Source: Chlorops oryzae
Lineage: Eukaryota; Arthropoda; Insecta; Diptera; Chloropidae
Assembly: GCA_020466095.1 (NCBI GenBank)
Contig: CM035807.1
Span: 98,198,481-98,262,480, forward strand
Reading direction: 5' to 3'
Length of the DNA: 64,000 bases
Shown here: positions 37,765-50,678 of the stretch, in pieces
Layout of the letters: each line of letters opens with the position of its first letter
How positions within the stretch are numbered: the stretch's first letter is position 1
Notes under the pieces: generated by a model
What the model was told of the DNA's origin: nothing
The model's database searches: none
What the model saw: the letters and a program-made list of their open reading frames with translations, nothing else
Translations under genes and position numbers: made by a program

Positions 37765-37908
37765 CCTCTCTCTCTCTTCCTCTCTCTCTCTTCCTCTCTC
37801 TCTTCCTCTCTCTCTCTCTTTCTCTTCTCTCTTCTCTCTTCTCTCTCTCTTCTCTCTCTCTCTTCTCTCTTCTCTCTCTTCTCTCTCTCTCTCTCTCTCT
37901 CTTCTCTC

Positions 37909-37939
<31 letters not shown>

Positions 37940-38096
37940 TCTTCTCTCTTCTCTCTCTCTCTCTTCCTCTCTCTCTCTTCCTCTTCTCTCTCTTCTCTCT
38001 CTCTCTTCCTCTCTCTCTTTCTCTCTTCCTCTCTTCTCTCTCTCTTCTCTCTCTCTCTTCCTCTCTCTCTTCCTCTCTCTCTTCCTCTCTCTCTTC

Positions 38097-38131
<35 letters not shown>

Positions 38132-38237
38132 TCCTCTCTCTCTTCATCTCTCTCTTCCTCTCTTCCCCCTTCGTCTCTTCCCCCTTCCTCTCTTTCTCCC
38201 TCTCTATCTACCTCTCTCTCTTCCTCGCTCTCTCCCT
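37692..38237. repeat. CT-rich polypyrimidine tract, about 545 bp
   Basis: CTCTCTTC and CTCTTCCTCT units, almost no purines on the + strand. The Arg/Glu-rich frame on the opposite strand is an artefact. Confidence 0.95.
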
Positions 38238-41200
38238 GGAGTGTTGAAGAAGAGACTTTAAATCTAATGAAGCCATGCTCATTACTTTATACTACACAAG
38301 TAAATGTTAGTAAAGTTCTTCAAACGACTGGAGCAGAGATTCACAATATATAAAATTTATAGCTTTTTCGGTAATATTTTCCATTAAGCACTGCAGACGC
38401 TCATGAAATGAAAATTAATTACCCCACACCACACACCACCACAATCATAACTGTCAGCATTGTGATGGTCTATTTATCTATACGAGTTGCCGTCTATCTT
38501 TCAGTTGGCTCTACAAAAGGCTCTGTCCCGTTGCTCACAGCTGGTCTTCGGAAATTTTTCGCTACTGTCATTTTTAATATTTTTTTTTTCACGTTTTACT
38601 TCGCAAGCTGTCTTCCCTCATCATCAGTCGACTCCGCTTAAGTCCATTCCACTTGAGTCCCACTCAAACTTACTTCACATCCTCGAATCTCATTTGTTGC
38701 CACATTTTTCATCAAATTAATTACTTTTGTTTTGCGCTTTTTTTTTTAAAGCCAAAGCGCGCGCATTTTGCGATTTATTACCAACGGCTTTGATTTATTT
38801 TCGAATCAATCGTATACTTAAATTTAATTATAATTTTTATTTATTCAAGCCGCTTTTTGGGTTCTCTCCCCTTTGAGCGTTATACATTTTGGATTATTTT
38901 TTTTTTAATTTTTTCCCTTTTGCTCTTTGCTTTTTATATCGTTTTGGGGATTTTAACTAGCATTTTTATAGCTAATGAGCATCGTAACTTTTGCCAGTAA
39001 TGAAAAATGTAATAAGTAGCTGCCATATTAATTGCCATGCCGCGCACATAGGGACGTATGAGTGATGCCAGTTGGGAATGTGCAGTAAATTGCGTATACG
39101 CGCGCTCGTGCAGAGAGTTTTCGTCAACGCGAGTCCAAAATCATTTTTATGCTACTAAATTTTGATGTAATGGTTCATAAATATTCTCCATTTTCCACGT
39201 TCACTGTTAAATTACTTCATTCTAATTACAAAGTTTTAATTGAAATTTATGTGTTGAATGAAGTCGGTCGTCGAAATTGTTATGTCCATTACTTGGGGAA
39301 TATTTTCAATTTGAGTAACTGTTCCATACAAATGGCAATTATTATTGCCGAAACATATCACAAAATTGCATTAAATGAATTCTGATGACCGGAGATATTG
39401 AATTTTATTTGAATTTTATGAGATTGGAAATTTCATTTCACGCTGCGTATGAGCAGCGCCGCCCGCCCAACACGTATACGTCGCGTCGACCTGATCGAAA
39501 TTTCATTTGATGAAAATTGTTGTTTTGACTTTTTATGCCAGCATAAAACTTAAAACTTAAAACTCAATAAACGAAACGCAACCATACTGCATAGCTTGGT
39601 TTTGGTTTGCTTTTGATTTTAGCTTTTCACTTGATGACTTCCGCTTTATTTGTTTATAAATTTAACTCCGACTCGTTCAACGAACTGTGTATGTTGATTT
39701 AATCTCCCGAAGTGCTCGATCCGTTTTCGCAGTTCAGAAATTGAAAATTGTACGTTTTCGTTTTTTTATTTTTTTTCGAAACGTCACGCAAACTTCAACC
39801 GCAGCCTTTTTATCCACATGCACCAGCAGTGTCACCTGTTAACGAAGCATCAAAACCATTCAACCACTGTGTGTACACGAACACGTACTCGCATGTGCTT
39901 ATAATCTAGGGTATTGGATCCTCTCAGGCGCTTAGAATTGACGAACTCTGACGAAATTCATCAATTTATTGGCTTTGCAAGACAAAATCCTTACGCTCAA
40001 GTTGTGCAGCTCGAATTACACTCAATCCCCGCTCGCCATACCTGCACCCACTTCCGTGTGAGCTGACAGACAGACAGACCGATAGACCGACAGACCGATA
40101 GACGGACAGACATGGGGCAGCATAAAACGCTTTTATTGCACATGCACGCAGCACTTGAGCGCGTGACATGGGCACGCTCGTGTGAAAAAACAAGAAAACT
40201 GCTGCGAACGCGGACGCACTAGAATCTCGGACTTACAAATTAATGCGCGATAAGTCGTGCGTGCCATGTTAGACTGCAGCAGTTCGCAGTCTGCAGCCGG
40301 TAGTTGGTAGTTTGCAGGGTTTTTGCCATATTTGACGACTTCATAAACTCGCATCGTCGAACGAAACCCGCCCGGGGATAACGAAACTTTGGTGTGAATT
40401 TCGACGCCATGGTCTGGTCGTCGTGTTTTTGGCTTTCGGATAAGTTTCCTATGAAGGGAAGTCGTTTAAGGTGTGCTCTCAAACTCGTTGCTCCAGACAG
40501 CTTAATTCAAGTGGAGTGTGGCCCGCACAGCATTACGGCACTTGAAAATTCTCGCAATTCAGCGCAATTCTTTCGCAGAGGCGTTTATTTGTGTTTATTT
40601 TGCCGCTTATTGTCGTCTGGGCATTTTTTTCATTTGCTTTAGCACTTAATGAAGCGCGAATCTGAAGTCTCACTTAACCACTTCTAAGTACACTCATTTC
40701 CCATTTAATCTTTGCTAATGACCATTCGTCTGCAAGTGCTCTAGCTGCTGCCATTTGAATTTTTAATGCTCTATAAGCGTCTTTAAAATTTTCTTCACAC
40801 CTTTTTGCAAGAAGCATTTAAGCATAAATAATACGTCCCCGTCCACATCGGGATCCGCAGCGCCAGCGGCAGCGACAGCGACAGCGGCATCGGCATCGAC
40901 ATCGGCGTCAACTTAAGCTTGAGTAGTCGTGGCGATGGCGATGGCAACATAATCAGGCAACGTTAAACGTTTTACAAATTAAAATCCATTTATTTTAAAC
41001 GTCGCGTAAACAAACCGAAGCGACGACGAACGATAACGACGGTGAACCACCAGCCCATCACACGACGACGTTGATTAGTTGAGCGACACAGCCACCGACC
41101 GATTACCACCCGAGCACAGTCCAATGAGGAAACCATAGAAAGAATAATTAACCAAAGTACAAAATTAACTGCTCCAACTGCTGATCCAAGCTTGGGCCGT

Positions 41201-44200
41201 CGGGTGTATGTTCTGCTTGTGTACATTGGAGTTTCATATGGACGAAGGTACTCGGATGTACTGCTGCTGCCTATTAGCTATGTTGGCTTTATCCTTCTTC
41301 TTGTTCTTCTTCAGTGCGTTAAATCCTTCCCTCGCAATCGAAATGCCTTGCACAAAAGAATTAGTCCTTTTCGAACCTTTTGCACGTAGGCATACAAAGT
41401 TTTGAGTATTTAACCAAAGTAAACATTGATGAAGTCATCACAAAGGGTAACAATACGAAATCGTCGCTTCCTAGCACAGGAACCCTTCAAGTCCAACTTA
41501 AAGAAATGCTCAGGGCAGGAAACGAGGACACAAAAATAAAACCTCTTAAAAAAATTAACATTCATAGTAAACGAGCGAGTTCGATTGAATTCTCTCGATT
41601 CTTCCTCCCAGCTCGATGGAACTTTTTTGATGAACAATTTTCAGCATGTTTCAAGGTTAATTTTTCTGATTTTGGGTAAAGTTTTCAACTTTAAAGGACC
41701 AAAACTACATCATGAAGCGCTCGAATGCAATAAGTGTGTTCGAAGGAGTTTTCCAGAATTTGTTTCGTCTCCATTTTGTGGAAAATATTTTATATAATTT
41801 TTGACTGGTTCGAAGCTATCGGTTAGAAATGCTAAAAAGAGGTGTGAACATTTTAAACATTTTTGAGAATTTTTCAATTTTATAGAACTAGATGTGGTCC
41901 GTTATTTCTGAAATTATTTCCTCCATGTCTGAAGTTCAAACTTGAACAGGAAAATAAGATATTAAGCGGTTCAGGAGATACAGCCAAAATGTAAAAGCAC
42001 AGAAATTCGCAACCTAATTCTCGGCCAGAAATTTCGAAATAAATTTAAAATTCGAATATAGCCAATCTAGCAAAACCAAATATAGGGATGTGTCACATGT
42101 ATCAGGTACTTTCAGGAACTAACGTCAAAATTTTGTCGTAAATTCGATGACCTCAAAAATTTGTCACTTTTTTATAATCGGCTATTTTCCAAAGCGTTTA
42201 TTTTGAACTTTCTTTATGGTAAATTTTCATAGAAAACTGCCATTGACTGTCCTTCACTAGGATGTGATGCTATGAATTTTTTTGAAACATAAAAGTTCCT
42301 GAATTTCATTTTTACTTTCTACAAAAATTCATCTCGTTGTTCATGCTACTTTTTCTACTACTGAATCTCTTCAAGCAAAGCTTTGGAACAACTAAGATTT
42401 TGAATTTTAGGTATTTTCCTCGCCAGTCGAATCCTTTGCTTCATGTTAAATCTATAGCGAACTTATCATCAGATTTCTTCACGAAAATTTCATCATAAGA
42501 CCTCAATCTCTGAAATAGAGAAATCCTTTTCTGTGGTCATTCCAATCGCTCGATTGGCGGAACACTCGTTCACAGCTATTAATACCCTTCAAGTCGTGCA
42601 ACCTATTGACATAAGTCTTCATTGAAAAACGTTTTCATGTCCGTCCCTCTATTATTGAACTTTTCCGATTGGCGAAAGCGTGTTCAATGTCTGTCAAAAT
42701 GGATTCGTCAGCTCTGAGTTCGGTGTGTGGCAAGAGAAGAAGGAAAACTTCTCCAATGACATGTTCGAATCGAAAGATCACATTCTGAAAATGTTTTTGA
42801 CACCCAACGATGCCATTTAGACGTATCACTTTTATTCCACTTTGCTTTTTCAACTTCACTTTTTTCCCTCATTCCATCCTTTCAATTGAAACTCAAAAGC
42901 ATTGCTTCACACAAAAGCTGCCGTGTTGCGCCATGGGGCATTCTTTTCTTGTTTGCCACAGGAATTTTCTTGTCCGCAAAGGCAACCGAAAATGCCAAAC
43001 ACGGAAAGTTGGAAACCAAATAACAATGTTTGGAAAAAAAATTACCTTTCTTTAAATGTGGGAGAAAAATTTACAAGTGTCGGCGGGAATTAATGAAATT
43101 ATTTTTGGAATTTCAATAGAATTAATATTGTTAGGGGTATTCACAGCTATGTCTGTAGTTTTAAAATTTGTGTTTCGATACATTTTTATATGTAATTGTT
43201 TTTTGTAGTTTGACAACTCGACAGAATTACAAAAACAAAGTGCATAAAAAATATTATCGATAAAGTAATTATCAAACTACCGACATCGCTGTGAATACCG
43301 CTATTATATAAGGCAATGAAATATATATTAATATAAAATAATAAAAATAATCGCCGGCATGACAAGAATGAAATTTTATTCAACATCGAAAGAGATTTTC
43401 CCGTGAAAAACATTCAGGGGGTCTTCCCTTAAATTTGTATTTGCCTCGAAAACTTCGTAAACTCGTAAATCAAGAAGGCTTAGAAATTAATGAACGATGT
43501 TTTGTATGAAAAATTGTACATTTTACCGCTTTTTCGATATTTTCACGTTTAAGAGAAGAACCTGTCTATATGTAATAAGTTGAACTTTCATTGAATCGGT
43601 CATTTCAAAAACTAACATATGGATCGTTTACTTTGAAAGTGGTGTAACTCAATTTTTCTATTTTCCGGTTCTGAGCGGCTTTGAGGGAAAATTGAAGGCC
43701 GTGGGCTTGTTCAGTTTTTGGATTGGTGTTAAGCTACCCATTCTAAAGACTTTGCAGTTTTGCTTGCTGGTGGCGGGTGCTGGATAATGGACATGCACCA
43801 CTTAATATCTCGAAATAGAAATATGGAGTTACACCACTTTCAAAGTAAACCAACCATATGCAGGGAAATTCTTTTGCTAATTAAAGGGTCCTTAAAAGTA
43901 GATGCGAATTTCCGGAACAGAACACATTAACAAAAACATTCCTTCTCCCTTAATATTGAATTAAGGCAAAAAAAAAAATAATTCCTTCAAAACTCATTGG
44001 TTGAAGCACTAAGCAATTGTTAATGGATTCCTGAAAAATTGTCTTCTAGTCAGTGACTTATGAGATTTATAAAATAATCGATTCAAATTTTTCTTTAGCA
44101 TTTGAGCCTATAATTACGGAATTATTGTTGAAAATACGCGAAATATTGAAATTTGAAGGCATACGGTTAACTCATAGCACGTAAAGCAACAACAGAGCAA

Positions 44201-45718
44201 CATGTTTATTGCGTCAATGACGTCACGCCTAGTGATAAAATACGACTAGACGCGATCCCGTATTTTTCCTTTAAGACAAACGGCAAAACACCAAGAAGAA
44301 TAAAAAATACTTTTCTTCTCTTTTAATTTCTTTTTTTTGTTAGATTTATTTTTTTTATATTCTTTCTTCAATAAACTTCTTCAATGTGTGCTTTGTTGCC
44401 CTCGGAGAATAGACGCAAGGAAAGGTCTTCGGTCCTTTCTTCTTTCGCCAAATGCATGCGTGACCGAAACGTTTTTAAACGGTCTTAGATCCTTTTTGTG
44501 CGATGTGTGAATGAAGGTGTTTGACTGCTTACTTTTTTTTACGGTTGTTTACCGTCGAGAGTGTCGCGATGTAATCATAGCCATCAGAGCCATCAACATT
44601 GCTGCGTTGTCGATGTTGCTGTGGTTGTCGATGTTGATGTGGCGATGGCGATGGTGGTGCCCGTATTGATGTTTTGCAAATTACGCTTTTGTGTTTGCAT
44701 TTTCATGCTTCGCTTATGAGCAATTGAATTAGAAAGAAAGACTTTACTTAAGACATTCTCTAGCATTCCATTGAGCTCTATAACACCTGCTTGCCGCGTG
44801 CCCCTTCTGCCGCTTCTGCCTCCTCGCCTTGGCACCATCAAGTCAGCTATTGTAGCTCACTTAACTTGAGACTTGGTAACAAATTAGAAAATGCAAATAA
44901 TCGTTAATTAATTAGACGCTTTCCCTCTTAATCGCCCACATCACCCCTCATCGGTCGTCGTCGTCGGTACTTTGGCATGTTCAGCTACCATTCACCATTC
45001 GCAATTTGCCATTCGTGTTGGCTTCTTGAGCCTTAATTCTGCATGTCATGAGCAAATTTGCGTTTCATATTAACACGAAGGCGTTTGGCTGTCGTAGAGA
45101 AATTTTCTCTTCAACGTATGTACAATCTATGCACAGATAAATTGCTCAACGTATAGCAACGTGACGCAACGTAACGCAACGCAACGCAGCTCAGCTCAGC
45201 ATGTCGAACAATCTAATTTCCTTGCGGTAAATGTTAAGCTTAAATATTAATGCAACTTAATTCAAATAATGAATTCAAAAGCACAATTCTCGATGCTTAA
45301 TTGCTTAGCATAGTTTTGTGTCGTTGTTGTTGTTGTTGCGATTCCCGAAAATTTTCCAAATTCGTACTCGACACTTTTCTCGGTGGGAATGTTTTAATAA
45401 TGAAGCGAATGTGTTGGAATCTCATTAAAATCCCATTCGAATGAATATGGAATGCAATTATTAATGTTTAAAATTACAATAACTTTTGAAGCGATGTATT
45501 TGCAAAATAATGATGAGTGGATTAAGTGGAAATGTCGGAGAAGCATCTAAAATTAATAGGCTTTTCGAATTCTTTTGATACTTAAAGCTCATAATGCTTA
45601 AATAAAGCTTGGGTATTTCAAATTGAAAATAAATATGAAATCAGCCGATGATATGATGAGGATTATGATGAATACGTTGAATATGAAATATTTTCAGATT
45701 TAGATTTTTTTTCTTAGC
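38238..45718. other. Long non-coding stretch with one TIR element and short hexamer repeats
   Basis: Imperfect GCGACA/GCGGCA hexamers (40860-40910), GATGTTGTC-type repeats (44602-44656), ACGCA pentamers (45158-45188), and the inverted-repeat element 43616-43860. I found no coding exon of FNDC3 or another gene. Confidence 0.4.
43616..43860. mobile_element. 245-bp TIR element (MITE)
   Basis: TTTACTTTGAAAGTGGTGTA then ACTC (43627-43650) is exactly complementary to the opposite arm within 43831-43854, and pairing extends outward to CATATGG and inward to TTTCTATTT with a few mismatches, giving arms of about 45 bp. CATATG (43616-43621, 43855-43860) may be the outer TIR or a target duplication; being self-complementary, it cannot be told apart. 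The interior is unique and non-coding. Confidence 0.8.
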
Positions 45719-45806
<88 letters not shown>

Positions 45807-46901
45807 GAAGAGAGAAGAGAGAGAGAGAGAGATAGAGAGATAGAGAGAAGAGAGATAGAGAGATAGAGAGAAAGAGAAGAGAGAGTAGAGAGATAGAGAG
45901 ATAGAGAGATAGAGAGAGAGAGAGATAAGAGAGAGTAGAGAGATAGAGAAAGAGAGAAGAGAGATAAAGAGAGATAGAGAGAGAGAGAAGAGAGATAAAG
46001 AGATAGAGAGATAAGAGAAGAGATAGAGAGATAGAGAGAAGAGAATAGAGAGATAGAGAGATAGAGAGATAGAGAGATAAGAGAGAAGAGAGATAGAGAG
46101 ATAGAGAGATAGAGAGATAGAGAGATAGAAGATAGAGAGAAGAGAAGAGAAGAGATAGAGAGAAGAGAATAGAGAGAAGAGAGAAGAGAGAAGAAGAAGA
46201 GAGAGAAGAGAAGAGAAGAAGAGAGAAGAAGAGAAGAGAGAGAGAAAGAGAAGAGAGAAGAGAGAAAGAGAGAGAAAGAGAGAAAGAAGAAGAGAAAGAG
46301 AGAAGAGGAAAAGGAAGAGAAAGAATAGAAGAAAGAGAGAAGAGAGAGAAAAGAGAGAAGAGAAGAAAAAGAAGAGAGAAAAGAAAAGAAAAGGAGAGGA
46401 AAAAGAAAGAGAAAATGAGGAAAAGAAGAAAGAGAAAGAAAGAAGAAGAAAAAGAGAAAGAAGAGAGAGAAAAGAGAGGAAAGAAAGAGAAGAAGAGGAG
46501 AGAAAAGAAGAGAAAGAAAAGAGAGGAAAAAGAAGAGAGAAGAAAGAGGGAAAGAAAAGAAAGAGAAAGAAGAGAAATAAAGAAATAAAAAGAGAAAAAG
46601 AAAGAGGAGAAAGAGAAAAAGAAGGAAAAGAGAGAAGAGAAGAAAAGAGAAGAAGAAAAGAGAAGATGAAAAGAAGAGAAGAAGAAAAAAGAAGAAGAAA
46701 GAAAGAAAGGAAGGAAGATAAGGAGAGAAATGAATCTAGAAGAAAGAAGAAATAGATAAAAAGAGAATAAGAAAAGAAGAAAGAAGAGAAGAAGAAAGAA
46801 AGAATGAATAAAAAGAAGATAAAAAGAAAAGAGTATAGAAGAAAGAAGGAAGAAAGGAAGCGAAAAGAATAGAGAAGAGAAAGAAAAGAGAGAAAAAAAG
46901 A
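45719..46901. repeat. GA-rich polypurine tract, about 1.18 kb
   Basis: Pure GA and GATAGAGA units at the left grade into AAGAGAAGA and then AAAGAAGAAAGA towards the right. It is the longest simple-sequence block of the window. A 453-codon frame on the minus strand exists only because a C/T strand has no stop codons; its Ser/Phe/Leu-only sequence has no protein character. Confidence 0.95.
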
Positions 46902-49900
46902 TGAGTTTTGAAAGGTTAATGAATTCTTTTTGAAGAAAAAAGAAAACTTTATGAAATAATAGAGAAGAAGATCAGAAAAAATAGAGATTTTAGATAATCG
47001 AATAAAGACCATATGATTAGAAAGAAAAAGAAAAATAATTATTAGAATGTCTACTAATCGGAGTATTTTATCCAAGTACTATTTATACAGATGTACACGA
47101 GATACAAATATGGTTATTTTCATGTATTTTACTGCACTCTTTAGAGCTGTTTTCCACACACAGAATGTTTCTTTTAAAGTTCTTGTTTAATTAGTTAAAA
47201 GGGGAAGGAATAATAGAGATAAATTCCCATCTTCTTGTCTGTCTTTCCACGAAGAATTCCTTTGTAAAAATTAGCACTTTTGGATAATAATACCACAGAA
47301 GCATTTCGAAATGAAAGGATTAAAAATAGCAGTAATTTTACGAATTCTCTCAACGTTCCTGGAGTGATTCTTTCCAAGTAACCTATTTACTCACCCATAG
47401 TAACGTAGGATATTGCTCTGAAATGCTCTGCCTTTTTTTTTTGAGGCTTTCTTTTTTTTGCGTTTCCTTGCATTATTATTCACCATGATAATGCTTCTCA
47501 GAAATTTCGACACAACCTCATATCCCTTCAGTCTTTCCACTAATTCTTCGTCTCGCACTCATTAACCATTCTACATACTGCTTAAGCTATTGGGATCTCG
47601 GTGAATAAAGCATGTAACTTTGCAATTTAAATTTGAACAAATTTAAACGAAAGTATTTATGCTACATGCAAAGAGGAAGAGAAGGAAAATTTTCAAACCT
47701 CTCCCATCGCATTGAGCGCGGGGAGGTTGCCGCCGACGAAGCGACGATAAAAGTCGGTAAGCGTCAGTTTTGGCTAAAAGTTCATAAGTGAAATTGAGTC
47801 GTTCGTCTTTCGACAAGTGCTTTCAAGCTTAACATACACACGTATGTACACATATGTACGTAGCTAAGGCATTGCATTCTCGCGTGTATCCGAAAGTGTC
47901 TTCCTTAAAATGCAGCGAACATGACATTGACAGCTCCTCCGAGCGTGTGGGAGGAATATGAATGACAAAAACGTTAATGTTGCAAAATTGCGAAACTTGG
48001 CAACCAAAAGCAGCAGCAGCAACAGCGACGGCAGGGGCAGCGGCACCGGCAGCGACAGCGAAAGGACCCGAAGTCGACAACTCGAATACAACACTTACAT
48101 CCCTATTAGGATTAGTTGGGAAAGCGCTCAAAGCGGAAATTGCGTTAGAAACTTGAACTGCTCGTTTCGCTTCCATTCTTCCTTTTTTTTATCGCTTTCT
48201 CTATCTCTTAATCCCTCTCCTTCTCACTTCTTCGAACAACAGAAAACTTTCTCCGAAGGCAACTGCTTTTAATCCCTTCACACACGTGCCTTAATTGAAC
48301 CTTAGGTACATGTAGCTCTGACATCTGAGTAAAGCGATCCCATAATTCCACTCAGAAATGCAACTAATACACAAAACAGCAGCGCCAGCGGCAGCGCCAG
48401 CAAAAACAACAAGAACAAAATGGACTGCAGCATATGAGATAAAAAAGAAAATTAATTTCCACAATAGAAAAACTGTGAAAACCCTTTCCTTTTATTCGAA
48501 ATTCTTTTTTCTTCATTTCAAATGGCATGGAAAATTGTGAAAACCAAAACTTACGCTTGACTTGATGAACGAAAAAAAAAGAGAAAAAAAAAACCAATGG
48601 AAAAAGAGAAAAACTAAAAATGCGAAAAGACGATATAAGAAAGAATTGCTTAAAATGGTTTCATCTAATCTCATGCAGTCATCAGAGCCACCAGCAGTCG
48701 CAGCCGCCGCAGCAGCAGCAGCAAAAAAGCTAACAGCATTGTCGCTCGAATGCAGTCAACATGGCCAAAAAAAATCGTTTTTGTTATGCTTGCCAAGAAA
48801 TCTGATCTTCCTAATGTCCGCTCGGATATCGAGAAGTGAAATAAAAATGAAAGAAAATATAAAAAAAAAAAAAAAAAATACCAAGACAATTGAAAGTCCT
48901 TGCGCTAGGATAATACGGAAAATGCCTGATGAATAGGGTGTGTGCGAGCAGGCGAGTGTGTGACAGTTCTCATACTCAATGAAACAGCAATTTCGAGAAG
49001 AGAAATAAAATGAAATGAAGTGCAATGGAAATGGATTTGTTCAATTTTCAGCGCAAATATAACCCAGGGGGGAAAGGGGGCTCTAGCACGTGGGTTTCTG
49101 GTGGCAATAAAGGGTTCTGCAATCAATTGGATGAGAAGAAATTAAATGATATTTTTGGATAAGGACTATAGCACTAATATAGCCTTCTTCAGTCGACGTT
49201 TCTACAGGCTTTTTCGAATGCTAATGAAAAGAAAGAGCGGGTCTTGATCACGTAGTGATTGATCGTTTTTTTTTTTACAATTTATGGTTAACGACGGACT
49301 AGAGATTAATCCTCATCGGGCTGAATTGGTCTTTATCAAGGACCAGAATTCATAGAATGTGGCTTAGCCAAGCGTGGTGGTTTGCTAGGTAATTCGAGAG
49401 GACTTGTTTTGATGCAGCCCGATTTTGAATATTCCTGAGAACTCCCTTTTTTTGAGAGTAAATTTCTTATTTTTTAAATATTTTAGGGAAGAAACTTGAT
49501 TGGGAATGAGTATGTGACCCACACCCATAATTTTCCGTATCCTATCTATTAAAAAATTGAGAATTTTAGTCTCGAGAAAAGTAAATTCCCGGGAATATTC
49601 ATAATCGGGCTGATAGTCTCACTGGAAATGTGATTAAAATGGAATTGGATAGTCTTGAACTCCAACGGGCTGTATTTAAGTGCAAATAGGTCAGTTGACG
49701 ACACATATAACTATGCCCAATAGTATCTCGAGCTTACCGTTAAAACTAAAATTAAAATTTAAGCCTAATCACAAAAAATACGTTGCATACTTTAAGGCTT
49801 ACATTTTTAATTTCTTTGCTTTTTTTGCTTTTACTCCCTCACTTATAAAGTTATAACTTTCCCATTTATCCATAGATATTGGCAAGTTTGGTCTTAATCT

Positions 49901-50493
49901 TTTTGGTATAGAAGAAACTTTGAATAAAAAATGAAATGAAAAAATTTTCTGTCTGCGATCTATTTTTTTTAGAGGCTGGTAAAAGAAAAAGGCATGCATT
50001 GAATCTAATGTAGATTTTCTAAGGCTTTAAGGTCTACACTATCTTTTTTGTGGACCGATCCAACAATTGCGCAACAGTAAGTCTTAAGGGTATAAATTTC
50101 TTGAATTAAAGGGATTAATTGTTCGAATTAGTGAAGGCATAGTTCTGCTCGAAAAATGTGCTGTTGTAAGCATGTTCGAGGGCTCACTCACAAGATAATT
50201 TTCTATTTTAATTTTCAATTAATAAATAATTTCTTAAATTTTTTTTTTTTAGAAAACCAAAATCCATGGGAAAAGTGAATTAAGTTCTCTTGATCATTTA
50301 AAAATAATTATTTACAAACTAGTTATAAAAATGGAATTCTCTTGATAAATTTTTCAGTGAATTTTCCTCTTCGAAAAATCACACTTTCTGATTAAGATGT
50401 GTAAACTATTTGCCCAATTTTTCACCCAAAAAAAAAAAAATTATTAATAATTCGAATATGTCTAATGAAAAATTCGTTTTTGTGCATTTTCAG
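46902..50493. other. Non-coding DNA directly upstream of the first visible FNDC3 exon
   Basis: Most likely the 3' part of another large FNDC3 intron, because the exon at 50494 opens within a codon. Contains GCA-rich patches (48007-48060, 48700-48723), poly-A (48862-48878) and poly-T runs. The GCA patches give short Ala/Ser frames without splice support. Confidence 0.5.
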
Positions 50494-50678
50494 GTCCAAC
50501 AGCAGTTCAAATGGTTTCACAAAATCGCCCCGCTCCGATGCCTGTGCCCGTTCAAGTACCACAGGGCCAGGTAATGCAACAATATGTAAATGAGAGTGGC
50601 ACCTTGACACACGTGGTGCTGTCGCCTCAGCAATATCAGCAATTGCATGCCGGCCAAGGACACATACATGCGCCATTT
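50494..50678 (+). CDS. FNDC3A: FNDC3 homologue, first visible coding exon (internal)
   Basis: Acceptor TTTTCAG ends at 50493 and donor GTAAGT starts at 50679. The first two bases (GT) finish a codon begun in an unseen upstream exon, so intron phase is 1 on entry; the exon ends in phase 0. It encodes PTAVQMVSQNRPAPMPVPVQ and then QVPQG, a Gln/Val segment and SPQQYQQLH, ending HAPF. The layout matches the vertebrate FNDC3A stretch GPAQVPMMSPNG-VPPIYVPPG followed by VVVVPQ, where Gly precedes the first full codon; this predicts GGT for the split codon here. The ATG at 50511 is probably internal rather than the start, because homology extends upstream of it. An alternative promoter using that ATG cannot be excluded. 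Confidence 0.9.

Noticed and set aside
37686..38147. Arg/Glu-rich 153-codon frame on the minus strand
   Set aside because: Translation of a GA repeat; no complexity beyond the dinucleotide unit.
44217..44226. CRE-like TGACGTCA site
   Set aside because: A single 8-bp match without cluster or promoter context is expected by chance in 64 kb.
45714..47075. 453-codon open frame on the minus strand
   Set aside because: The coding strand here is almost only C and T. Stop codons need A or G, so any such tract stays open. The sequence is Ser/Leu/Phe-only without protein character.
47958..48272. Ser/Gly-rich and Ala-rich overlapping frames upstream of FNDC3
   Set aside because: They come from a GCA patch. 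No donor GT in frame matches the phase needed for the exon at 50494, and no similarity to the FNDC3 N-terminus.
48664..48730. Ala-run coding segment (CAGCAGCAGCAGCAAAAAAG)
   Set aside because: Trinucleotide repeat with no splice sites or homology in support.
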